In this document: positions 57,288-64,000 of the stretch, piece after piece
How positions within the stretch are numbered: position 1 is the stretch's first letter
Layout of the letters: every line of letters starts with the position of its first letter
Assembly: GCF_011008565.1 (NCBI RefSeq)
Contig: NZ_JAAIWK010000018.1
Location: forward strand, 20,277 to 84,276
DNA: 64,000 bases
Reading direction: 5' to 3'
DNA from: Heyndrickxia ginsengihumi
Lineage (GTDB): Bacteria > Bacillota > Bacilli > Bacillales > Bacillaceae_C
Program-made: the position numbers and the translations under genes
Notes under the pieces: model-generated
The model's input: the letters and a program-made list of their open reading frames with translations, nothing else
The model's database searches: none
Told to the model about the DNA's origin: nothing

Positions 57288-57935
57288 TTAATGACTAATA
57301 TTATTTATATTAGTTGTTTGCTGCATCATTCCTTGCGCAGGAGCAAAGGAATTTACCATTTGCATCATATCTTGCTGCGCAAGCTGTGGTACTTGGTAAT
57401 AATGATGTTTATTTTGATAAATGGAGAGTTCATAAGCCATTTCAATGCAATTTGGTATAGAATCAGCAAGCACGCGGCGAACAACTGGATTCGTTGTTTC
57501 TAGTGCGGCTATTGTTTTCATCGATGCACCTGATTTTATACTACCAAGCATCATACTTGAAACACAAGCATCAGTGAGCTCTGCAGGAGACTGCGCAGGC
57601 TTTTTAGGTTGTGATGGTGTTAAACCGTACACAAAGTCATTATCTTGATTCATTTTATAACTTTGTGTTGGTTTGGACGGATTTTGTCCTGATTTAAAGC
57701 ATTCAACTGTAATATTGTATTCATCTTGCATAAATTGATATTGACGATCAAGAATGCTAAGTAATTCCGGGTCTTTTACATGTTGGCGCAACAGCATATA
57801 TTGTTCCATTGTACCTACAGCCCCAGATAATACTTCATGAACATCAAATACTTCATGACCACCATGGTTCATTTGCGGTGGTACAGCCCCTGTATGCATA
57901 TTTTGGTGCATTTGTTCCTGTTGGTTTTGCATCAT
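57288..57935 (-). CDS. CotF-family spore coat protein
   Basis: A 215-residue coat-F-domain protein. The central helical part is characteristic: VHEVLSGAVGTMEQYMLLRQHVKDPELLSILDRQ, FMQDEYNITVECFKSGQNPS and LGSIKSGASMKTIAALETTNPVVRRVLADSIPNCIEMAYEL. The termini are Gln/Met/His-rich. Members are cysteine-poor coat or related proteins made during sporulation. It has two adjacent ATGs behind AGGAGGAGATC. It is monocistronic. Confidence 0.92.
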   Translation of the reverse strand: MMQNQQEQMHQNMHTGAVPPQMNHGGHEVFDVHEVLSGAVGTMEQYMLLRQHVKDPELLSILDRQYQFMQDEYNITVECFKSGQNPSKPTQSYKMNQDNDFVYGLTPSQPKKPAQSPAELTDACVSSMMLGSIKSGASMKTIAALETTNPVVRRVLADSIPNCIEMAYELSIYQNKHHYYQVPQLAQQDMMQMVNSFAPAQGMMQQTTNINNISH

Positions 57936-58403
57936 GTTTTTGATCTCCTCCTATTGAAAATAAACATCATCACTATTATGGTCTGGAGATCAAGAATTAT
58001 GTATCGGTATAACGAATGTAAAAACACGGAGAATTTAGTAAGACTCACTGAAATTGTTTTTAAATGGAGGGATTGCGAACATGCGATGTCTTGTACGTGG
58101 GACAAGCGATTTATCCGCAATTCTATCACACATCAACCGCTTTGATTGCTTTTCAATTTAGATTGTTACATATTATCGAAAATAAGCGGCCTTCATCTAT
58201 CATGCAAGGTTACCACATGTCCATTCATGTTTCGTTTTATTTTTAACCATAGTCCATTTCATTTGGACAAAACGATACATTTTCCAGCGCGCCTCTCATA
58301 TATATAATTAATGAATCTGTTAAATAGAAGCGATTTGTATTTTATGCTAAAAAACAAAATAGAATAAAGATTTACAAGCGCCTTTTTCGGAGGTTAATCA
58401 TTT
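57936..58403. other. Intergenic region with no gene recognised
   Basis: About 470 bp between the coat-protein and GH18 genes. It should contain promoters of both, perhaps sporulation-sigma types, but I cannot pick out convincing -35/-10 pairs. Open frames here lack ribosome sites. Confidence 0.5.
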
Positions 58404-59525
58404 ATGAATAATTCTAATAAGTCAGGTAGAAACCGACTAATACATAAATATTCATTCACTTTATTTTTCTTTTTTATGCTAATTATTTTGATTCCAAGCA
58501 TCATCGTTTCTGCAGTAAATAATCCTAATCGGAGCTCAAATAATCTCTTAATACAACAGCAATCTTTGCTAAATAAGCAATCCGTTACTTCATCAAGTTC
58601 TTCTCTTACTTTAGGGTGGATAACTGGTAATGGAGAAACAATGACGCAAATCGCTGATTATCAAAACCTTAAAATTGTTTCTCCAGCACTCGCTTCTATC
58701 GACAATGATGACGCACTGCATGTAACTGCGGAGCCTAACACAATAGACTCGCTTCATAAACAAGGAAAAAAAGTTTGGGTACGACTTATTATGAAAACAG
58801 ATACAAAAACAAGTATTCATAAGCTACTGACCAATTCTACCGCAACACAAGCGGTAATCAATAAAGTTTGCGAAGCAGCCAGTAAAGGGCATTGGGATGG
58901 GGTAAATGTAGATATAGAAAATGTAGATGTTCGTGATCGCAACCAATTCTCCCAATTTATCGAGCAGATGTCCAATCGTTTAAAGCAATCTAATACAGTT
59001 TTATCTATTGATCTCCCCCCAGATCCAAAAGCTGGAAATCAGAAATCTCCTTTTGACCATGCGGTCCTCGGAAAATATTGTAATTATGTTGTGTTTATGG
59101 GATATGATCAACATTGGTCAACAGATCCTACTCCTGGTCCAATTACATCATTGCCATGGCTAAAAAGCACTTTGCAAGAATTTATTCAAACAGGCATCCC
59201 ATCTAAGGAAATTATTTTAGGATTGCCAGCTTATACAAGAATTTGGGAACAGGACAAACAAGGATATATTGTGAAAGATCCTGCTTATTCTGTTGATTAT
59301 GTCGCAAACTTAGTGACGCAAAATCATAGGAACTTAAGTTGGAATTCCGCTCTCGGTGAGTACTATATCACTTATTCAGCCAACAATATGTACTATAAAA
59401 TTTGGCTACCAACTGCAATCTCTTACCATGCTTACCTAAACCTTATTTCAAAACTCCATCTAGCGGGTTCTGCTATTTGGAACCTTGACTTTATGAATGC
59501 TGACTATTGGAATTTAATTTACTAA
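58404..59525 (+). CDS. Secreted or anchored GH18-family glycosidase
   Basis: A 373-residue protein with an N-terminal hydrophobic segment (about 16-37, signal or anchor) and a Ser-rich linker. The GH18 fold begins around residue 68 (LTLGWITGNGETMTQIADY). The catalytic motif DxxDxE is in WDGVNVDIENVD; YVVFMGYDQHW, LGLPAYTRIW and GSAIWNLDF follow, as in YdhD/YaaH/SleL-type N-acetylglucosaminidases. There is no LysM domain, unlike SleL. A role in spore cortex or wall lysis is plausible and the neighbouring coat gene agrees, but is not proven. GGAGGTTAATCATTT precedes the ATG. Confidence 0.88.
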   Translation: MNNSNKSGRNRLIHKYSFTLFFFFMLIILIPSIIVSAVNNPNRSSNNLLIQQQSLLNKQSVTSSSSSLTLGWITGNGETMTQIADYQNLKIVSPALASIDNDDALHVTAEPNTIDSLHKQGKKVWVRLIMKTDTKTSIHKLLTNSTATQAVINKVCEAASKGHWDGVNVDIENVDVRDRNQFSQFIEQMSNRLKQSNTVLSIDLPPDPKAGNQKSPFDHAVLGKYCNYVVFMGYDQHWSTDPTPGPITSLPWLKSTLQEFIQTGIPSKEIILGLPAYTRIWEQDKQGYIVKDPAYSVDYVANLVTQNHRNLSWNSALGEYYITYSANNMYYKIWLPTAISYHAYLNLISKLHLAGSAIWNLDFMNADYWNLIY

Positions 59526-59572
59526 TGTTCAATAGCAGATACATTACGTTTTTATTATTGATTCGTTCTTTT

Positions 59573-59618
59573 AGCCTTATTACAAAAGAAGTGCGGAAAC
59601 ATCTTTTGTAATAAGGCT
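59573..59618 (+). terminator. Hairpin behind the GH18 gene
   Basis: A perfect 17-bp stem, AGCCTTATTACAAAAGA (59573-59589) with TCTTTTGTAATAAGGCT (59602-59618). No T-run follows directly (ACCTCTAATCTTTTTT), so its strength as a terminator is uncertain. Confidence 0.6.
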
Positions 59619-59770
59619 ACCTCTAATCTTTTTTAAAAGGTGGCTTTACATCATAAACATTTAAGTTGATTTTAATCAAAAAAGGAATTTGAAGTTTTTT
59701 GTTGAAATATAAAATATTTATAATAATCTACTTTTTTAATATTTTATATAAATAAGGAGATCTCTAACTT

Positions 59771-60793
59771 ATGAAAAAAAACGTTAAAAAAAATTGGTTT
59801 GGCTATGCAATATGCGTCATAATGTTACATATCATTGGAATCTTGTGTCTTCTTATTTCAGTACAAGATCATACAGTCCTGTTTGGTCTCGGATTAGTTG
59901 CCTACACATTAGGCTTACGTCATGCCTTTGATGTAGATCATATTGCAGCAATTGACACTACTGTAAGAAAATTGGTTCAGCAACAAAAAAATCCATCAGG
60001 AGTAGGTTTTTTCTTTTCTTTAGGTCATTCCACTGTAGTATGCTTAATAGCAATTGTAACTGCCTTTGCCTCGCAATGGGCGATAAAAAAAATCCCGGAA
60101 TTTCAACATATTGGCGGAATCATCGGAACATCCGTTTCAGGTATTTTTCTTTTAATAATGGGGATTATCAATTTATTCATTATGTATAATATCTATAGAG
60201 TATTCATCGTTATGCGGAAAGGGAATTTTGACGCACAAAAATTAGAAAATCTATTGGACTCACGAGGATTGTTAGCGCGCTTTGTGGCTCCTCTTTTAAA
60301 GCTTGTTACTAAAAGCTGGCATATATATCCAATCGGGTTTCTATTTGGTTTAGGCTTTGATACGGCTAGCGAAGTTGCATTACTAGCAATATCAGCTGGA
60401 GCTGCAAAAAGCGCTATTCCTGTAACAGGAATATTGGCGCTTCCCTTATTATTCGCAGCTGGCATGAGTTTATTTGACACAGTGGACGGAATATTTATGA
60501 CATCTACTTACCGCTGGGCATTTATCTCACCGATTCGAAAAGTTTACTATAACTTGACGGTTACTGCTTTAGCGGTCGTTACAGCATTATTGGTAGGTAT
60601 CGTGGAATTAGTTCAAGTACTTACACCACAATTAGGGCTTACAGAAGGTTTTTGGAAATGGATACAACAGTTAAACTTTGGCTCACTTGGATATATTTTA
60701 GTTTGTTTATTTATATTAGCTTGGGCCATTTCATACGGTTTATGGAAGTTATTGCGTATTGAAAAAAAGGTGGATATCCAGCTAGAGGAGTAA
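59771..60793 (+). CDS. NiCoT-family nickel/cobalt permease
   Basis: A 340-residue, eight-helix HoxN/NixA-type permease for Ni2+ or Co2+. The metal-selectivity motif HAFDVDHIAAIDTTVRK (HX4DH) is in helix 2; FFFSLGHSTVV, LGFDTASEVALLAI and LFAAGMSLFDTVDG are the other three signatures. The metal cannot be told apart by eye. It is monocistronic; no urease, hydrogenase or cobalamin genes are in the window. GGAGATCTCTAACTT precedes the ATG. I looked for a cobalamin riboswitch and found no sign. Confidence 0.95.
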   Translation: MKKNVKKNWFGYAICVIMLHIIGILCLLISVQDHTVLFGLGLVAYTLGLRHAFDVDHIAAIDTTVRKLVQQQKNPSGVGFFFSLGHSTVVCLIAIVTAFASQWAIKKIPEFQHIGGIIGTSVSGIFLLIMGIINLFIMYNIYRVFIVMRKGNFDAQKLENLLDSRGLLARFVAPLLKLVTKSWHIYPIGFLFGLGFDTASEVALLAISAGAAKSAIPVTGILALPLLFAAGMSLFDTVDGIFMTSTYRWAFISPIRKVYYNLTVTALAVVTALLVGIVELVQVLTPQLGLTEGFWKWIQQLNFGSLGYILVCLFILAWAISYGLWKLLRIEKKVDIQLEE

Positions 60794-61010
60794 ATATCCC
60801 TTTGAAGTTGAATCATCATGCAAGTTTTAAAAATGTAATATAAAACTGTGTGAAAGAGCATTTTCAGGAACTAACATGCAATAGTTTTTTATTCCTCGGC
60901 GATTTCAGCGAGCATCTTTGAAAGAAAAAACAGTAATTTTTACAAAATATTCTAATTTATGGCCAACTTTTTGTTATATTTAAGTTTACTAATGGGCGGA
61001 GTACAATCCT

Positions 61011-61042
61011 AAAAAAAGCCTCTACCTATAATAGGGTAGAGG
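61011..61042 (-). terminator. Intrinsic terminator, minus strand
   Basis: CCTCTACC (61019-61026) pairs with GGTAGAGG (61035-61042); on the minus strand GCTTTTTTT follows. It probably ends the transcript of the Gly-rich protein gene after it runs through the MITE-like repeat. Confidence 0.65.
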
Positions 61043-61261
61043 TTAAAAAAATTGAAGAAGTTGTACTTCTAAATAATTGTGAAAAAAATTTCACTTTATT
61101 AAGAAGCTATGTATTATGTGAGCATTTATTCATTACCCATTTTTTAAATGGCTAAACATTATTTTTTATTTTTTTAGAAACAACATTCGTAAAATCCTCA
61201 AATAATATTTCCTTTACTATGATGATGAATGATATCCTTCCACATAATGCCTAGAATGCTA

Positions 61262-61459
61262 AGAGGCTGGGGGCAAAAGTATATTAACTAAAGAAAATCT
61301 GAATTTTGCGCTCAAATTTTGCTCCGGAAATATACTCCACTTTCAGGAGGCTTGTGGGCCTATCCTCCCGCAGGAGTTTACATATATTTTCGGAACTGAT
61401 TTGTGCAATGTTCGTCTTTAGTCTTTAGCTAACCACTTTTGAGTTTTGTCCCAGCCTCT
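61262..61459. repeat. MITE-like intergenic repeat, copy 2 (about 198 bp)
   Basis: The ends form a terminal inverted repeat: AGAGGCTGGGGGCAAAA on the left and, inverted on the right, AGAGGCTGGGACAAAA. The interior contains CTATCCTCCCGCAGGAG, CATATATTTTCGGAACTG and ATTTGTGCAATGTTC, shared with copy 1 at 1436-1605. It has no coding capacity. Confidence 0.75.
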
Positions 61460-61506
61460 AAAAAGCATTCAATGTTCTTTCTAATTTCACATAACTTTAT
61501 GTGAAA

Positions 61507-62016
61507 TTACCAAGTATAATCCTGGTAATATCCATCCTGATAATAATCTTCAGATTCAATACTCATTTCTGGATATCTTCCTTGACTCATGCCCATTGGA
61601 TAACCTTCAGACTCCATGCCCATTCCTGGGTAGCTTCCATGTCCTATTCCTCCAGGATAGCCTCCTGTTCCCATTCCTGGGTAACTTCCATGTCCTACTC
61701 CTCCAGGATAGCCTCCTAATCCCATTCCTGGAAATCCTCCGCCGGGGTAGCCTCCTGTTCCCATTCCCGGAAATCCTCCGCCGGGATAGCCTCCTGTTCC
61801 CATTCCCGGAAATCCTCCGCCGGGATAGCCTCCTGTTCCCATTCCTGGAAATCCTCCGCCGGGATAACCTCCTGTTCCCATTCCTGGAAATCCTCCGCCG
61901 GGATAGCCTCCTGTTCCCATTCCTGGAAATCCTCCGCCGGGATAACCTCCTGTTCCCATTCCCGGAAATCCTCCAGGTAATCCCATACTATAATTACCAA
62001 ATAATTGTCTCTGCAT
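61507..62016 (-). CDS. Gly/Pro-rich tandem-repeat protein (possible spore surface protein)
   Basis: 169 residues. After MQRQLFGNYSMGLPGG come seven tandem 13-residue units FPGMGTGGYPGGG (the last with L for T), then two longer GHGSYPGMG-type units. The protein closes with a Tyr/Asp/Glu-rich tail (YPEMSIESEDYYQDGYYQDYTW, residues about 148-169). There is no signal peptide, no Cys and almost no hydrophobic segments. AGGAGGAGATATTAAA is an excellent ribosome site. Low-complexity Gly-rich proteins of this kind are found in Bacillus spore coats and exosporia; no named family is recognised. Confidence 0.8.
   Translation of the reverse strand: MQRQLFGNYSMGLPGGFPGMGTGGYPGGGFPGMGTGGYPGGGFPGMGTGGYPGGGFPGMGTGGYPGGGFPGMGTGGYPGGGFPGMGTGGYPGGGFPGMGLGGYPGGVGHGSYPGMGTGGYPGGIGHGSYPGMGMESEGYPMGMSQGRYPEMSIESEDYYQDGYYQDYTW
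61696..61968 (-). repeat. Seven 39-bp tandem repeats inside the Gly-rich gene
   Basis: The unit encodes FPGMGTGGYPGGG. Successive units differ by only one to three bases (for example CCGGGATAG / CCGGGATAA / CCGGGGTAG), so recent expansion by slippage or unequal exchange is likely. Because 39 is a multiple of three, the other frames also stay open. Confidence 0.9.
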
Positions 62017-62411
62017 TTTAATATCTCCTCCTCAAAGTCATTCGAACATAGTGTATGTATCCAACTTCAAAGAGAAATGGATATCAGCCCAAAACGGAAA
62101 CACTTTATTCATTCCAAACAATCAATTTGACTGGATGTAAAATAAATCCATTTCTTATGTTGAAATAGATCTCCTGTTTAAGACATTATCTAAATTCGGG
62201 TAACACTCATTAACCTACTTGAGAAATGTTACTTAAAAATTTGTTTAATGCGCTCCTAAAAAAAGCGCTAGGAGATGGAAGGAAAAGTAAACTACTTGAA
62301 TGAGCGGAACTCTACTTTTTTTAAGCTATCATTTTACAATAACTGTTTCCCACCAATCTTCATAAAAGATATTCAAATGAATAGCAAAAATTAAGAGTTC
62401 TAAATAGTTGT
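62017..62411. other. Intergenic region with nothing recognisable
   Basis: About 395 bp upstream of the Gly-rich gene. I see no coding frame with a ribosome site, and no shared repeat except a small AGCGCTAGGAG/CGCTCCT inverted pair around 62251-62275. Confidence 0.5.
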
Positions 62412-62515
62412 TCTTTAAAGCTTTCCGCGGGCAAGCGCCGAGCTACTTCGTCACTACGCTACAGCAAAGTCTCGAATGTTTCTTTTCCCACAGGAGTTTC
62501 CGAACTAATAGAATG
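62412..62515 (+). repeat. GC-rich intergenic repeat, long copy
   Basis: CTTTCCGCGGGCAAGCGCCG, AGCTACTTCGTCACTACGC, AGCAAAGTCTCGAATG and TTCCCACAGGAGTTTCCG keep the order of the family. The 87-codon frame across it has no ribosome site. Confidence 0.7.
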
Positions 62516-62767
62516 ATCAGTTTTAAATCCTTTTTTGTAGCCGCTTTTATAGGTCAGTTTTATATCATGAAAGATATTCTATTTCTTATCTGTACGGTTG
62601 ATCCTTTTTTCGAAAGATTAAATGAGAAAGTAAAGTATTTGCTTACAGCGGGTTGTCCCTCAGTGGGTTAGAAAATTTCTACATAGTAGATATATCCTTT
62701 CGCTCCTACACGTAAAGAAATAGCAAATTGTTATTGAAGAATCTCTAGTCAATTCATATCTTAGGAG

Positions 62768-62803
62768 AAAAAGAACACCCCTATCGAATAATCCAATAGG
62801 GGT
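62768..62803 (-). terminator. Intrinsic terminator of azoR
   Basis: ACCCCTAT (62777-62784) pairs with ATAGGGGT (62796-62803); on the minus strand GTTCTTTTTC follows. Confidence 0.8.
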
Positions 62804-62838
62804 TACACTGAAATAAGAGCCCTTTTGACTCATGTTGA

Positions 62839-63474
62839 TTAAAACTTTTGTGCGAAATCTTTTGCGCGTGTGATAGCATTTTCTTTAATTTCTTGCGCTT
62901 TATCAGGCATTGCGGCATGTCCCTCTACAAAAAGCCCTTCAAATGAAGGAACACCGAAGAAATTCATAATGATACTTAAATAGCGATGTCCCATCTCCAA
63001 TTCTGCTGCTGGGCCTTCTGAATAAATACCTCCACGCGCTTGAATGTGCAAACCTTTCTTATCAGTTAACAATCCAACTGATCCTTGTTCAGTATATTTA
63101 AATGTTTTCCCTGCAACTGCAATCGCATCAATATATGCCTTCATAATTGGCGGGAATGAGAAGTTCCATAATGGCGTAACGAATACATATTTATCTGCAG
63201 TGATAAATTGTTCACATAGCTCTGATAACCGCCCAACTTTTGTTTTTTCCTCTGATGAAAGTTCCTCGAATCCTTTTCCAGATCGAAGTTTCCCCCACCC
63301 ACTAAAAACGTCACCGTCAATATGTGGAATGTTTTCTTTATAAAGATCAATATTCACGATTTCATGATCAGAATTAACCTCTTTATAAGCTTCGATAAAA
63401 GCTTTTCCTACCGCCATACTATAAGATTGTGTCTCATCATGAGGATGCGCTGTAATATATAATACTTTTGTCAT
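62839..63474 (-). CDS. azoR: FMN-dependent NADH-azoreductase
   Basis: A 211-residue flavodoxin-like quinone/azo-compound reductase. [19 protein letters not shown] is the phosphate-binding N-terminus; [20 protein letters not shown] and [13 protein letters not shown] are the FMN-binding segments. The sequence closely matches B. subtilis AzoR1 (YocJ) as I recall, including the ending. It likely protects against quinone and thiol stress. It is monocistronic, GGGAGATATA precedes the ATG, and a terminator follows. Confidence 0.95.
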   Translation of the reverse strand: MTKVLYITAHPHDETQSYSMAVGKAFIEAYKEVNSDHEIVNIDLYKENIPHIDGDVFSGWGKLRSGKGFEELSSEEKTKVGRLSELCEQFITADKYVFVTPLWNFSFPPIMKAYIDAIAVAGKTFKYTEQGSVGLLTDKKGLHIQARGGIYSEGPAAELEMGHRYLSIIMNFFGVPSFEGLFVEGHAAMPDKAQEIKENAITRAKDFAQKF

Positions 63475-63979
63475 TATATCTCCCTTTCATGTCAATGTTA
63501 GTAAAGAATGTAAACATACATCCTCTTTATTTTTTAGCATTTTTCTCATTTTATTCGAAACACCATTAAATAAATTCGATTTAACTGTTATAAAATTGTC
63601 TAAGAGACCTCTCTTTTATCACTATGATTTGCTTACTATCTCTTTGAGTAGTTCTCCTTTACTCAGTCGTTGATATCAATTTAAGTGGTTCGTGCTAACC
63701 GCTGATCCCGTAGAAGTCTCATCCCATACTGTAATATAATGAATCAATTAAGTTGCAATAAACAACGTCTATGAAAAATTGAAATAGCGATCTCATCCAT
63801 TTTCTTATACTGGTCGACACTCTTTATTGCTTTACCCATCAAAGAAATCGTTAATTCCCATTTCAGGACGTTGCCTCCTCGCCCCTATCTTCTGGAAGTT
63901 CTGAATCGGCTACACTAAGTTGGACAGATACTATAAGGGCTAGTACACTTAACATACTAACCTAAGGGAGCGTGCTATT
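63475..63979. other. Intergenic region; weak repeat trace and probable left end of an insertion sequence
   Basis: About 500 bp upstream of azoR. CTGATCCCGTAGAAGTCTCATCCC near 63701-63724 resembles the end of the GC-rich repeat family. Close to the right edge, AGTTGGACAGATACTATAAGG (63920-63940 approximately) precedes a new reading frame and could be the end of an insertion sequence. Nothing else is recognised. Confidence 0.4.
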
Positions 63980-64000
63980 ATGCCACGTCAACGTCGAACT
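63980..64000 (+). CDS. Start of a gene cut by the window edge (possible IS3-type OrfA)
   Basis: AAGGGAG 9 nt before ATG opens a frame MPRQRRT that runs to the window end. A short basic start of this kind is typical of the OrfA (helix-turn-helix) protein of IS3-family elements, and the upstream GTTGGACAGAT could belong to its terminal repeat. Seven residues are too few for a firm call. Confidence 0.35.

Noticed and set aside
57936..58403. Sporulation sigma-E or sigma-K promoters upstream of the coat and GH18 genes
   Set aside because: Fragments such as CATATATATA fit loosely, but no -35/-10 pair with correct spacing stands out.
59620..59770. Possible cobalamin or metal riboswitch before the nickel/cobalt permease
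   Set aside because: The leader is AT-rich and lacks a B12-box-like conserved core or a stable multi-stem fold; no NikR-like GTATGA-N16-TCATAC site either.
61696..61968. Regular 39-bp repeats considered as a CRISPR array
   Set aside because: The units are contiguous with no spacers and encode a 13-residue peptide repeat; no cas genes are present.
61596..62021. 141-codon frame opposite the Gly-rich gene
   Set aside because: The 39-bp tandem repeats keep several frames open; only the minus-strand frame has a ribosome site and a sensible composition.
62408..62671. 87-codon open frame on the plus strand
   Set aside because: It covers the repeat at 62412-62515 and has no ribosome site or recognisable domain.

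Overview
The window is a low-GC Firmicute chromosome segment, almost certainly from a spore-forming member of the Bacillaceae. The evidence is the conserved Bacillus block lexA-yneA-yneB-ynzC-tkt-sirA-yneF-ccdA-yneI-ccdC, sporulation genes (sirA, a CotF-type coat protein), strong AGGAGG-type ribosome binding sites with many TTG/GTG starts, and a bacillibactin locus of B. subtilis type. I see no rRNA, tRNA, CRISPR array or prophage.

Layout. 1-1.2 kb: start of an arginine operon (argC, partial argJ) on the minus strand behind an ARG-box-like promoter. 1.4-6.5 kb: a 14-helix MFS exporter divergent from a TetR-type regulator with palindromic operators, a cold-shock protein, an SDR dehydrogenase and a decayed IS1182-type transposase. 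6.5-10.1 kb: a small His/Tyr/Pro-rich protein and two tandem paralogous amino acid permeases that share a duplicated promoter and a CodY-like site. 10.7-15.8 kb: sbcC/sbcD and a divergent plsC that appears to start at ATT. 15.9-24.5 kb: the ccdC/yneI/ccdA, yneF, sirA, tkt, ynzC, yneB/yneA | lexA block, with three LexA boxes and a Spo0A box. 24.9-31.5 kb: cydABCD for cytochrome bd plus a LuxR-type regulator with a degenerate receiver.

31.8-50.4 kb is the centrepiece, an iron-uptake island read entirely on the minus strand: btr (AraC plus binding-protein sensor) - feuA-feuB-feuC (ferri-siderophore ABC importer) - besA (trilactone esterase) | dhbA-dhbC-dhbE-dhbB-dhbF-mbtH-sfp. Three Fur boxes precede btr, feuA and dhbA. 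The specificity residues of the two DhbF adenylation domains can be read directly as DILQLGLIW (Gly) and DFWNIGMVH (Thr), so the product should be bacillibactin, (DHB-Gly-Thr)3. Synthesis, carrier activation, uptake, hydrolysis and sensing are all encoded here.

50.7-64 kb is an accessory region: unknown small proteins, a NUDIX hydrolase, a GH25 muramidase with three LysM domains, a YeiH-type transporter with a divergent LysR regulator, a CotF-type coat protein, a GH18 glycosidase, a NiCoT nickel/cobalt transporter, a Gly/Pro-rich tandem-repeat protein, an azoreductase, and the first codons of a probable transposase gene at the right edge.

Two repeat types recur between genes throughout: about 170-200-bp elements with GGCTGGGACAAAA-like terminal inverted repeats (two copies), and shorter GC-rich pieces (about eight) carrying TTTCCGC / GCAGGAGTCT motifs that usually lie beside intrinsic terminators, three of which share a TTCAGAATGA stem. 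I did not find an unmistakably new multi-gene system. The best candidates for new biology are the repeat/terminator family, the ATT start of plsC, the degenerate regulator behind cydABCD, and the low-complexity, probably spore-associated proteins.
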